Positions 23,841 through 34,533 of a stretch of 64,000 nt of DNA are shown here, in pieces. Under the pieces are notes generated by a model, which saw only the letters and a list, made by a program, of their open reading frames with translations, was not told where the DNA came from and searched no databases. A program made the translations under genes and the position numbers. Numbering within the stretch: the first letter of the stretch is position 1; every line of letters begins with the position of its first letter. The DNA is from Rhodosorus marinus (Eukaryota > Rhodophyta > Stylonematophyceae > Stylonematales > Stylonemataceae). The stretch is taken from positions 1,674,001-1,738,000 of the forward strand of contig JAMWBK010000006.1 of NCBI GenBank assembly GCA_029953675.1. Reading direction: 5' to 3'.

Positions 23841-25561
23841 TACGGAAACCGAGATAATTGTTCGTGGCGGAGACGGAGACGTGCGGGTCTTACCCGCAGC
23901 CCCTCCAGGTGAATCTACCTACTCTATCTACTCCGAGGCACTCTGAGAGCGCTACGAAACCCGCAAAAACATTTAAATTTGCTTCAACAAAGTTGCCGGC
24001 TTCAAGAAACAAAAGGAGCATTGCTCCACTGAAGCAAATCACCCACGAGGGGTATAACCCGGGATGGCTATTTTACACGCACTCTAAAACGTGACGAGCT
24101 CTGTTTGGGATGTGATCAAGGGCTAAGAGGCTGGTAGGCTTCCATTGGCTCGAGCGCGCGCACGTACCCATAGGCAAGCTCCTCTCTTACAAGGGCTGGT
24201 GTGGGATATCCATCAGCGCGTTGCTGTTGCTTCCACCAAGTTCCTTGCTCAGTCAGAAGCGGGTCGGAGCAGCAGGCGGAAGCATGGTCAACCGATCGGC
24301 AGGTCATTCAGAAACGATCTGGCATGCAAAAGAGTCAACCTGAGAAACCAGAAGGTCACGATCCTTGGGAGACTGAAATTGCGCGTCTGTGACTACCTGC
24401 TTCCATTCAACACAGCAAAAAGGATCTGTCCGCGACTCTTTTCTGAGATAACCGCTTGAGTAGTCTGGCGTGGAAAAATCTTCAAAATGGCTGTTCCGAC
24501 AATAGTAAACTGGTATGGGACCATTCAGGTATTGAGATCGGCTGTTCCCTTTGTTTAAATAGATCGAAGAACACCACACTGCTTAAGAGCAGGATTTCCG
24601 ACCGTTTAACGCGACAATTACCAAATGTATGCGAAAACTCGACAGTCACGTTAAGCTTCCTTCCAATTAAAAATCTTCAGGCTTGCTCGCGATTCCTTTG
24701 ATTGCTTAAAGGCCAGGCAACAACCAGATCAACAACCCAAAGCTAGTACAAGTTGTGAAACTCAGGTTGTGCTCTGAGAGACAATTCTCATTTGGAGATC
24801 TGTACTAAGCACCGCGTCGTTTTAGTGTATTTTTCTAAGGGGTTGTGTAAGAAGTGGACTACCGAAAAGCTGGAATTATTATCAAAATAGAATGCTTTGA
24901 CTCATCAGCGTACAAAAGGCCGCTGCCCTCAGATTGTACAATTCGTTTATTATTTAATCTGTCATAACTAAAGCTGCTTAGAAAACAAGACACTTTTCTG
25001 ACCGGAAATATTTAGAAGTCACGCGAATCTCTATCGCTCTTGCTACAATCATATTACGTAGACCACAATTCTTTTCTATTTCCACCCCCCTACAAATAAG
25101 TCTGTAAGACGAGCATTCTTCAAACAAATAAATAAAAGTCAAACCCTTTACGTACTAAACGACACTCAATGAATTCTTACCAGGTCGTGCCCTGCCCGAC
25201 GTTTTCTACCCCCAAAACTACAGGGGGGCTACAAAACAGTCAAGAGTTTTTCAAAATGACTCCATATCATTTTTGGGGCGGTTCATTTTTACACGTGCTT
25301 AAGTATTATTGGATATCCTACGGACAGCTGGAACTGATTGAAAATACGAAATTTATTCAGGTATAAATTGAAACGACACGCGTAAAGCGTTGGTGATGGA
25401 CGAGTGTCTTTTTCGACTTGTTGGGACTAGTTGAAGAAGGACAGCTAAGTACTTTTTGGTTCGGGTGGGTGTTGTGGATGGGGGTTTTAGTTCCCATTTT
25501 TGTTTGCTAGGGTTTTGTAGAGGAAGGACAGGTTGTACTGAAAGAGAGAGGTGTTCTTTTG

Positions 25562-25564
<3 letters not shown>

Positions 25565-25598
<34 letters not shown>
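25565..25598 (+). repeat. (TG)n microsatellite
   Basis: An uninterrupted TG dinucleotide run of about 16 units in the G/T-rich leader upstream of the bZIP gene. ORFs across it on both strands (Cys-Val or Thr-His repeats) are artefacts of the repeat. Confidence 0.9.
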
Positions 25599-25975
25599 AT
25601 TTTGTGTGCCGGGGATTGGGGAGCGGGATTATTTGGTGCTTTGTTTTTTGTGGTTCCCTGGGGTTTTGGCGTTCTTGGAGGAGCCGTTGGGAAGTGTTTT
25701 GCAGAGGGAGGATACAAGGTATGAGATTGAGATTTGTTTTTGCACGCTCTTACCTTGCAGTGAGCCGAGGCTTGCAGTTGCCTGGTGTTTGTTCTCCTTC
25801 TTCTGTTTGTTTTGTTTCTGGTTTACTGACAGGCAAAATGGGATGGGGGATCTTCTTATCTGCAAAGTAGGCGCCTGTTGAGGTGTTTCGCGTTTTGGTT
25901 TGCTGGTTGTAGACTACCTGCGAATTGCAGTTCTGCAAGAAAGGTTGGTGTTTTTTTCTCGAGGGCTATTTCAAA

Positions 25976-26786
25976 ATGGAAGTAGAAGAGATGGAGAAGC
26001 CTGTGGAAGTGATTGATGTGGACACTTCAAACCCACCGGAGGATATGATGATCAAAGACAAAGACAAGGAGAAAGAGGCGAAGAAATCGGCTGGTGTGGC
26101 GTCTGAGCGGCAGCTGATGCCGAATGTTGGGACGGTGAGGTCTATTTGCTGGATCTAGATCACAACGGATTTCAGGACAAGGTTCTGAAGGTTCCGCAAA
26201 CGACGTGGACTCCTTGGCATTTGTAGGTACCGATAATGCCTGCAGGTATGGCGGATGGTACGGCTCTGCAGGAGATGCCAATGCAGAAGGGTATGGCAGA
26301 GGGACTCGCGATGCAGAAGGGAATTCCTATGGCGAACTTTGCTGGGGCTAAGATGGGCATGGAAGAGGAACCTCGTAAAGGCAAGCGAAGACGTATCTAT
26401 CAGACAGATGAAGAGAGAAGGATGGCCAGGTACGCCTCCACGATGAGTTCGGCCTGATTTACTCTAATGGCGTTAGTAGAGACACCTTTCTCAACAGCTT
26501 TGTTACCATTTTTGACGATGAGCGTAGAATTCTAAAGAATCGAAGGACTGCAGAAGAATCTAGGCAGAGGCGCCTTCACAAGATGAAAGAGCTGGAAGCT
26601 ATCAGGGATGGGGCTCAGGAAAGGGAGAACAAGCTTCGCTGGGAAATCAACGAGTTGCGCGAAGAGCTCTCGCAAAGAGTTGCTGAGATCAACAGACTCA
26701 ACGTTGAAATGGATAAAGTGCGACGAGAGAACGAGATCCTGAAACAAGGAGGAAACGGCGAGTCCGCGGCTGCCAATGGTGATTGA
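25976..26786 (+). CDS. bZIP transcription factor
   Basis: Exons 25976-26134, 26227-26429 and 26528-26786 join in phase to give 206 aa. The first half is acidic, then Met/Gly/Ala-rich with repeated MQKGM-like segments, possibly an activation region. A basic stretch (RKGKRRRIY) leads into the DNA-binding region ARILKNRRTAEESRQRRL, which has the bZIP N-x7-R spacing (N and R of NRRTAEESR). The following helix has regular Leu/Ile heptads for about 60 residues (LRWEINELREEL, INRLNVEM, ENEILKQ). The basic region is split by an intron just before RILKN. bZIP dimers usually bind ACGT-core sites; such sites occur in the array 0.7 kb downstream. Confidence 0.88.
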
Positions 26787-26907
26787 GAAGTGTGACGTGA
26801 TTTCAACTCTGCGTTGTCTATTCCTCCGGGGAACTGCAATATTAAATGTTAAAGATTTGTTCACTCCTTCATGTCGGTGAAGGTACCCAAAGTTGCGTTG
26901 AATCCAT

Positions 26908-26937
26908 GGAGTCAAAGAGAAGACTCTCTTTGACTCC
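26908..26937 (+). terminator. Perfect 12-bp hairpin downstream of the bZIP gene
   Basis: GGAGTCAAAGAG at 26908-26919 is exactly complementary to 26926-26937, with a six-base loop, 120 bp after the bZIP stop codon. In a eukaryote this is not a factor-independent terminator as such, but it could be a 3'-UTR structure. It could also be an ordinary palindrome. Confidence 0.4.
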
Positions 26938-27310
26938 TTCTGGAATCGCAGGTGGAGAGAAGTGCCCGAGTTCGAAAACGCGATGCGATGCAAACTCGAT
27001 CTCGCACGACAAAGACTCAAACCAGATTTCTTTGGCTCTTTTCCAGCTCATATTGGAACCTCTTCTTCCTCCACGAGTTCAGACCATCGAAGAAGATAAA
27101 GGGATCCCAGAACGAGAATCGCCTCATAGTATTTTAAGGCCCGTACGATGCCTGAGATTCCAACCTATCATTTCCTCACGACTGCAGCCAAGCGATTTCC
27201 CTTAACTACTATTTTTTTGCTCCGAGCCCTTACTCTGATAAGGAGGAATCGATCCACGTACTGGATGGATGACAGCGTTAAATCGCTATGCGAATATGGT
27301 TGGGAGTCCT

Positions 27311-27670
27311 CCATCACAGGCTGACACCTGATCTCGTTTTCCATCATAAACAGTTTACATGAAACGCCCAGAGTTGCCCTTCACAGGCAGTTGACACAAA
27401 TACGCCTAACTAAGAGTATTTGTGTCAACTGCCTGTGAGTCCATCAAGAAGAGTTGAGATAAAACGCTTAAGAATTTTTCCGTCACAACCAGTTGATGTG
27501 AAACGCTTATAGTTATCCATCAAAACAGTTGACGTGAAAACGCCTAGAGTTATCCATCACCACTGGTTGACGTGAAACGCCTAGAGTTGTCCATCAAGCA
27601 GAGTTGCACAAGCCGCCAAGAGTCATCCGTCACGAAGAGTTGAAATAAAACGCCTAGCGTTGCATTTGTT
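27311..27670 (+). repeat. Degenerate 37-bp tandem array with a long palindrome
   Basis: About nine units spaced 33-39 bp share the consensus CAGTTGACGTGAAACGCC followed by TAGAGTTATCCATCA. The register is kept except between the third and fourth unit, where a perfect 22-bp inverted repeat (27382-27403 and 27416-27437, 12-base loop) is inserted. The best-conserved units (27527-27600) carry TGACGTG, a bZIP-type ACGT core. The array ends about 140 bp before the RPC5 start codon, so it lies in the likely RPC5 promoter. Direct repeats here are too degenerate for a CRISPR array. Confidence 0.8.
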
Positions 27671-27806
27671 TGAAAAGGTATAAGAGCGGCTTCCATGTCA
27701 GGATAGGAAGACTTTGTCGGTTGGGAGAGGAGGTGCGAGGAGCTACTACAACCCAAGGCAAAGCTTTTATATTAGATGTCAGTTAGAAAACCCACGTGTC
27801 TCGGAT

Positions 27807-29665
27807 CTGATGTTACTAGAGGAAGAAGATGAAGTAGTAGCTGAGTACGATGTTCGGTTGGTGCCCTCTGATGGTGCTGTTTACGACTTGCAGTTCCCTC
27901 TTCGACCCAGGTGAGCTGATGCGCATAGCGGGCGTTTTGTTCGAAGATTGACCTCTTGAGGAATTCCGCGTCTGACATGTTCGTGTCTGTGTTTGGCAAT
28001 TCTCGTTTTCCTTGCCTTGCTTGTGCTCGTTGGCTTAGGGGTTTGGAGTTGGGAGCGGACAGAAAGATCTTAGGTGGAAGAGTTCGTCCCAGACAGCGTA
28101 GGCTGGAATTGAATATCGAACTCGTTTCTGAAAGTGCTCAAGGCAGCTTCGATCATGAAAGACTACGGTCTTTTGGAGAATACCCTCAACAGCGGATGGT
28201 GGGGGCGGCGACAACAGCTGGCCATGTCGCGAACCATGTTGCGACCATGTTCAATGGCAGATCGCTCACCCTCGTCCCCATCGATGCCATGCTTCAGTTG
28301 AGGCCGGATTTCTCCTATGTGGAAGATTTTCAAGATTCGGAAGCAAAGAAAGGAGAGGACATGGTAATTATAGCGTTCACAGTTATGGAAGCGTTGAATT
28401 CATGTGACTAAACAGTTCGCTTGCGAGCATCTGGTCAGTCTACCCGAATGGATACTGATCCCGTTGAGCACCATGGCGAAGAATCCGGCGTAGAGGCGAT
28501 AGACGTTAAATTTAGACGCAGAGAGACGGAGAAGGCTGAGCAGAGAAGGAAAAAGAGTCATGCCTACTTGGTGAGGAAACGAGAGGAGGAAGCATGGGTT
28601 GACCTGGATGTGCTCACGATACCCCATAAGGAGTGCGAGGATGAAAGATCCAGATTGTTTGATTCCGCTAAGGTATTGCACTCACCACTCACTGCAATCA
28701 AAGGAGCATTTGATAAGTCGCAGCTTGGTTTTAACATCCTTTACCATGACTACAATTTTCAGATGGAAAACGTACGAAGCGTTCCTTGTGTTCCAAACTC
28801 TGACTACGTCCGAATGCTTAGCCCGATGAGAGGTGTTCAATCAAGAAATCAAGGTACATCTGTTATGGACAGCTTTCTGGGTCCCCTATCTCGAGCAGAG
28901 ATACAAGCACTTCCTCTGCAATCAGCTGTTGAAGAGATTATCAAGAGGGCAAGGTACGAGACCTTCGCTGGCGCGTTCGCTACGATTTTCCCTCCGTGCG
29001 CTGACTGTGTTATCCGCTTCACTGTTTTTCTTCCTAAGAATTGTCTCCCTGAGTACTGTCTTCGAGATGCTGGAGCGCAGGTATCCCGTAAACGACGTCT
29101 TTAAGTCACTTGAGGCTCATGCCTTTACAATTAGAGGGAACTGGATAGCGTCGAGTCCTTCTACAGGCGGTGAGTAGAAGGGAAAAAGGACGTTGAGATA
29201 TTTTGTATGCATCCCTTATTTTTTTCCTACCCCTTTTTCCGGTGCCGTTCTAGTTCAAAGCGAAACCGTGCGCGCCGCAAGAGATGTGATTCTGTATATG
29301 CTTCGTGAGAGCACATTTGTGACAAAGGCTCAGGCGAAGGAGAGGACTTACGACTTCCTGATGGATTCTCTGATTGAGGAAATACTTGAAGAGGTTTGTG
29401 CTGAGGTGAAAGGAACCGGATGGAAACTCCGGTTACCAGGTAAGATTGAACACAGTATCTGCCGGCGGTTTTCAGTTGTCATGCAGGACCGACTCACGAG
29501 GGCTGATCTTTGACGCTTTTGTATTTTTAAGACGACAATGAGGTCATTGAAAAATACAGTGCTGCACTGACAAAGCACAGGCACGATCACGAGGATCGAC
29601 TGCACCGTGCGGATGAGCTGCTCGTTGAAAAGTCTGGCACTGTGAAACTATCCACAGATCCTTAG
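27807..29665 (+). CDS. POLR3E: RNA polymerase III subunit RPC5 (Rpc37/POLR3E)
   Basis: Forms the Rpc37-Rpc53 heterodimer that helps Pol III initiate, terminate and reinitiate on tRNA and 5S genes. Seven exons with matching phases: 27807-27910, 28063-28363, 28439-28672, 28763-28953, 29039-29169, 29254-29439, 29532-29665; 426 aa. Family marks: an acidic start then VVAEYDVRLVPSDGAVYDLQFPLRPR (the RPC5/Sin N-terminal motif), RVRPRQRRLELNIEL, a KFRRRETEKAEQRRKKS stretch like human RFSRPESEQARQRR, and SDYVRMLSP. The last exons form winged-helix-like segments (TVFEMLERRYPV, GNWIAS). Intron 28673-28762 is 90 bp with no in-frame stop, so retention would not break the frame. ATG 27807 is the first in frame. 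Confidence 0.8.
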
Positions 29666-29860
29666 TGACGGAGCCCAACAATTTGTAAAGGAAAAAACTA
29701 AAAGCATTCACCAAAGTCCGAGTCCCAACGGACGTGAAAACTAGTACCTGTACATGTCCTTTCGAGCGGTTGCTCGTTTCGCTGCTGGCTTGGGTACGGT
29801 TGAGAGCAATAAAAGTCCACTTGGCAGTATGTACATTCAGAAAAACTTTCCCCCATTCCT

Positions 29861-32453
29861 TCAGATGTCCGTCAGCGCATTTTCCTCAGCTACCTCGGTC
29901 TCGATTTCATCACCCGATTTCTCCTCAAGAGCCTTCTGATACGGCCTGTTGTTGAAGTGAAAAGCCCTGTCCAGGCTCCCAAACCAGTCACCCGTGTGAT
30001 CGGTCTTGTTGATGGTTGGGATAGGGTACAGACTCATTTGAACTACCAGTCCGTCACCTCTCCTGGATCCATTGGAAAAAGAAAGCCAGCTCAGAACAAA
30101 TTAGAATACTGCCGTAATGGATGAACGAGTCTCTGCCATACTTTAGGAGCTGCCTAAACTTCCCATCGAAGGAAGCCCAGGCATGAGATCTAGATTCTAC
30201 GTTAACGTCGACTCGGAGGGTTGCGGCATCTGGAAAGACGATTGGCCTAAAAGACAGACTGTGCGGACAAATCTAAGAGGCGAGGAAAACAAAGTGAAGG
30301 GAATAGTCGTCAGGGTAGGACTCTCCTGCCGAAAAAGTAAGCGACAGTACTGAAACGAAGGATTTTGCTTACCGGTGTGAACAAAATTGCGGGAACAGAT
30401 GGATGTACCATCGAGCCGCCAGCGCTCATGGAGTAAGCAGTCGAACCAGTAGGTGTTGACATGATTATACCGTCTGCTTGGACGGTAGTGATGAACTTTT
30501 CATCACAGAAACAATCCAAGTTCGACAGATACGGAGACGAGCCACGGTCAATGACGACCTCATTGAGAACCTTGGGTACCGGACGTGAAAACAATGTCAG
30601 AACTCTAGCCATTTGAAAACAAGTTTGAGATTGAGTAATGAGGTCGACTGACCTGAAATTCCCTGTCCTTCATAGACTTGTTTCCTTTTCCGCGAGTGAT
30701 ACGCCCATTCAGGCGCATTCTCAAGCTCATAAGACAGCTCCCCTCCAAGACATACTGCATCTCGTCAGCAAAATTTGCAAAATCGAAAGGTGTCAAGAAC
30801 CCCAGAGAACCCAAGTTGAAGCTGATCAGCGGCGGGACCGCGGTCTTGAAGAGCGTTGACGCGTGTAGAATAAGACCGTCGCCTCCAAGACACACAACGA
30901 GGTCGATCTCTCGGTGAAGATTATCGGCATTGGAGAATGATTCCAAAAACATCCCGTTTGCCAACGCTTCATTCTGCACGAATTGCTCCACTACCACGTT
31001 GAGCTGCTCCACCTGCGTGAGATAAGTCGCAGCCTCGAGCATAGTCGACATAATTTCTCTCGACTTCTTAACAAGCAACAGAACGTTCCTAGGCCTCTCG
31101 TTCCACACAAGCATGACCTGTCCAGAACAACAATTGAAACTCAGGACATTAACACCGAACAAGAGTTAAAGAGACGGACATCCTGCTCATACCTGCTCGG
31201 TTGCAGCTCCACGGAACTTGATGTCACTGCTTTGAACGCTCTCACGTTCACACATGTAACCATCACATCGAATAAGCGTGATTGGCGCCTTTTCGGCTCC
31301 AGGAGTGATTGTTACATTCCCTCTCGCTCCGTTTTTTGTGGATGTTCCGTTCGACTCCACATCTTCAGTTGTCTTCTCTGGTGTCCCGTTTGACTCCACT
31401 CCGTCTCTGTTGATTAGCCTGCCGTCCTGAGTGAAGGACCAACGGGAAAAAGCTCATGTCAGAGAGTTTGCAAGCAAATCGACCGGGATTTCTCACATGT
31501 GGACTCAAGCATACAAAAACTCCCGTCGCCTCGATCATCAAGGACACCTCCTTCACAACATCGGCTGGGGAACGGTCAGCATTTATGGCAATACTCCTCG
31601 GACCAATGAGCTCCCACAATGCTGACACCTCCTGCCCGTAGTTGGCTAGTTGCTCCATAATTTGCTCCTCGTCGTCCTCCTCTTGCTGTTCCAGACGATC
31701 CGTCACCTCTCTGCTCATCTAAGAATTTCGTTCAGAAGCGAGAAGAAGGGTTTTGAGTGCCGAGACCCTTTGCCTAGTCTCACATCATGTCCAGAAAAAG
31801 ACAAGAGAGAGCTGCTTTCGAGACGTACTGGTGGCAGGTATAGAAGGTTGTAGATTTCACCGTCTTCTGGATCTACACGCCTATAATGAAGACGCTTCTC
31901 GAGCACGTTCCTCTTCGCGTGGAGCATGAAAATCCTAATAAAGGTTATACCCGCTTCCGAAAGAAGCTGTTCTTGAAAAACTGATGGGAATCGAAATTTC
32001 GTCGTTGAATACGGCATGGACAAAGTGTGGGCGGGGTTAACCAAAGATTAGACATGTGGACTCCGCTGAGAAAAGATCTCGGAGGAGCTACGCACTGTTC
32101 TGAGGAATCCCATCCAAAACGTAGCCCTTATCGACACAGTCCTGAAGGATGATTCGGTTCTTGACGACCTGGATCATAAGTGAATCTGGCACACGATCTC
32201 CGGCCTCCAGCGACTTCTCGGCTTGCTCCCCGATCTCTGTGTGGTACTTCAGATGCGCTCTGATGAGGTCGTCCGTAGCGACATGAACAATCCCGAACCT
32301 CTCAGCAAGCTGCTTGCATAGATGACTTTTTCCGCTCCCAGGGGGTCCCAGGACTACAAACCCGGGCCCCTGCTCTGCTCGACAGATACATGTCCTTCTC
32401 GACCTGTTTCCTAAACCAAACCTGACTCCAGGCCACAAAAAGCTGGCCATCAT
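29861..32453 (-). CDS. Fused adenylate kinase domain and NAD kinase
   Basis: Eight exons, all in phase: 32453-32096, 31980-31829, 31718-31515, 31426-31193, 31117-30653, 30570-30373, 30272-30142, 30062-29861; 647 aa. After a possible targeting peptide, residues about 30-240 are an adenylate kinase domain: P-loop [11 protein letters not shown] site [41 protein letters not shown], and a C-terminal helix ending [14 protein letters not shown]. An acidic/Thr-rich linker (residues about 240-300) leads to NAD kinase: [12 protein letters not shown] (GGDG), [47 protein letters not shown] and LKRGDG. NAD kinase makes NADP and ADP; an adenylate kinase partner could recycle ADP. Several AMP/ATP-binding Arg of active adenylate kinases appear replaced, so that domain may be regulatory. 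Confidence 0.9.
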
Positions 32454-34533
32454 CTTGTTTCACTCCTCAAGCTCGAAACCAAAACAAATAGAAAAATCAG
32501 AATCCTCAAAACGGTCGACTCTTCAGAAGAAACGTCCGCGTTCCATCCGATACACAACACAAATCGACGTGCTCCTCTCCGTCTTCAATCCGCAGCAGCA
32601 AGACGACGCCTGTCCCTCACGAACACGAACACACCCACAGTTCTTCAACGGATAGCAGAAATCCTAAATCATCCAGAGCGAAAAGCTAGTCTTCACAGTC
32701 TTCACAACAGCAAGCCTTGTCGGTCTTGTTGCCTTCTTCCCAAACTCGACCACCACCTTCTGAGCCACCCCAAACACAACGGAAAAAACCACACCCTCTC
32801 CTACTGAGGACACGAGCACAGTTCTCTCAACAGAATGAAAGAAAACAAAAAAGCTGAAATCAACTGGATCGAAAGCTAGTTTTCACAAAGCAGCCCTGGC
32901 GGTCTTCTTGCTCCCTTCCCAGACTCCAGCACCCGTCACCTTCATCAAAACCTTATCCGTTTTTCAGGGGAAGAAAACGGTTTCTGAGTAGATCTACGAA
33001 GACAACAGTTACCTCTTTAGGAAAGAGACTACTCAGAAGCGGAGCAAATTCCAATTTTTTATGAATTCATTATACAAAGACGTGAACTTTTTGTTGTAAC
33101 ACTTGGAACTTCAGTTCCCGTCGTCCTCCACATCCCGAATCCGTTCTCGTGGATCAGTCGCAACGAAGCGGAGGGGGTGAAGCTCCCTGCTTGTGCTCTA
33201 CTGCGCTTTAAATTTTCTTTTCTTTTCGTGTTATAGATAGATGAATAACAAGCAGTTCACTTCCAACGTCGTTTTTTTTGTGTTGATCTGACGATCAGAA
33301 AGGGATTTGTCCTACTCCGAAAGTGAAGAACCCTACACGCCCGAAACCCGATGAGAATCTCGTTCCAATCTCCATTGAAGAAGAATTCACCTTTTTTCGA
33401 AAATGATCAATGTCCGAACGTGAATGGTTTTTATTTTTTGGATGGTTTTGGGCAGGACTCGTTACACGCAGGATGTAGACTTCAGTTTCTTTCTGGATGG
33501 AACGATCTGTTCGTCTGCTTTGGATAGATTGGTGTACTTTTTTTTTACGACTTTGATCAAAACCGAGTCTGGCACGCGACCTCAAGCCTCCAGAGACTTC
33601 GTGGCTACTAAACCCCGATGTCAGGTGCAGTAATACAGATTCGCTTGGATGAGGTCGCCTTCCGCATGAACCTGAGCAATCCCAAAACCAACAGATAGTT
33701 GCTTGCGAAGATGACTTTTCCCATTCCCGGGGCAGTCCACGGACTGCCAAGGAGAAAACCGCCCTTTAGATTGAGAAAAGATATCCTCGTAAAAGAGGTG
33801 CGGAGCGCTCCGTCACGAACAGGACCCCTCGTCGTACGGCCTTGTGCGAGTTCGGGGAAAACTCTGATGAAAATTTGGCTTCCTGAAAGCGTGGATTTCT
33901 ATTCCTCTGCTTTCTGGAACATAAGAAACGATTCTCTTAGACCGAGAAAGAGATCCCCATACGCAGATGCCAAGCGCCGTGTTCACAAGCAAAGACAAAG
34001 CTCAGCTGGCGTGTTTCCCACTCCCCCGTCCCCCAACTGAGCTTGCCGACCCACACCCTCTGCGGGGAGCCTGATGTAGAATCTCGCTTATTGTGCTGGT
34101 CGATGAACATCTATTCCGTTGCTGCTTGGCAAGTGAGAGACTACTCTTTAAGAGTTGGAAAGAGTCATCCGAAGAGGGTATCAACTTTCTAACATCAGCA
34201 ACGTCAGAAGCTCTGCTAGGCCCCAGTATGGATCTCTACTGCTCAGCTTATGAGCTAAGCAACAACTCTTTAGATGGGGATAGATCCATGGAAGACGTAT
34301 CAACAGCCAAAGCAAGAGGAACACAGGAGGATTAGTCGCAGATGATCTGCGTGTAATCCGGGTCTACACCTCTTGGTGTGGCTTTAAGGGGATCACAGGT
34401 TTCGTCATACAATCATACGACTCCAAAATAGGTTCATTTCAAGTTTTTCAATTAATATGATACATAAAGCGGCAAGACCTGCGAATGCTGTATGTGCATG
34501 TCAGCTATGTTGAATCGCTGTGAGTAAAGTACC
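32454..34533. other. Spacer with degraded duplications
   Basis: 32454-32660 is C/A-rich (leader of the fusion gene). Two diverged copies of a ~85-bp segment lie at about 32679-32767 and 32869-32950 (both with GAAAGCTAGT and TTCACA, then CGGTCTT). The pseudogene at 33555-33755 is listed separately. ORFs at 34002-34184 (minus) and 34093-34335 (plus) overlap and have no recognisable domain. Confidence 0.45.
33555..33755 (-). pseudogene. Decayed copy of the adenylate kinase P-loop exon
   Basis: The minus strand here aligns along about 200 bp with exon 1 of the adenylate kinase-NAD kinase gene (32140-32350). Readable remnants are CPGNGKSHLRKQL where the intact gene has [13 protein letters not shown], then a counterpart of [16 protein letters not shown] with a frame change, and GRVPDSVLIKVVK against [14 protein letters not shown] stop codon and indels interrupt it, and no other exon of the gene follows. 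It lies 1.1 kb upstream of the intact gene on the same strand, so a tandem duplication followed by decay is likely. Confidence 0.75.

Larger units (their letters stand above)
22008..25975. other. Gene-poor 4-kb region
   Basis: 22010-22300 is C/A-rich (leader of the fusion gene). 22300-22900 is A/T-rich, then G/T-rich. 23275-23840 holds an inverted repeat described separately. 24100-24700 has overlapping ORFs on both strands without a recognisable domain. 24700-25400 is A/T-rich with nothing visible. 25400-25975 is strongly G/T-rich on the plus strand, ahead of the bZIP gene. Confidence 0.5.
26787..27806. other. bZIP-RPC5 intergenic region
   Basis: Holds the bZIP 3' region, the hairpin and the 37-bp repeat array, all listed separately. 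ORFs at 26846-27205 have no recognisable domain. The spacer after the array (27671-27806) has nothing distinctive. Confidence 0.5.

Noticed and set aside
25456-25881. ORFs on both strands with Cys-Val and Thr-His repeats
   Set aside because: They are created by the (TG)n microsatellite and the G/T-rich leader; no domain and no splice context.
27311-27670. Possible CRISPR array
   Set aside because: Units are degenerate over their whole length, spacers are absent, no cas genes exist, and the genome is eukaryotic.
31365-31718. Separate NAD kinase starting at ATG 31718
   Set aside because: The exon that begins with this ATG encodes the end of the adenylate kinase fold and the ATG is preceded by a clean acceptor in phase with the AK exons.
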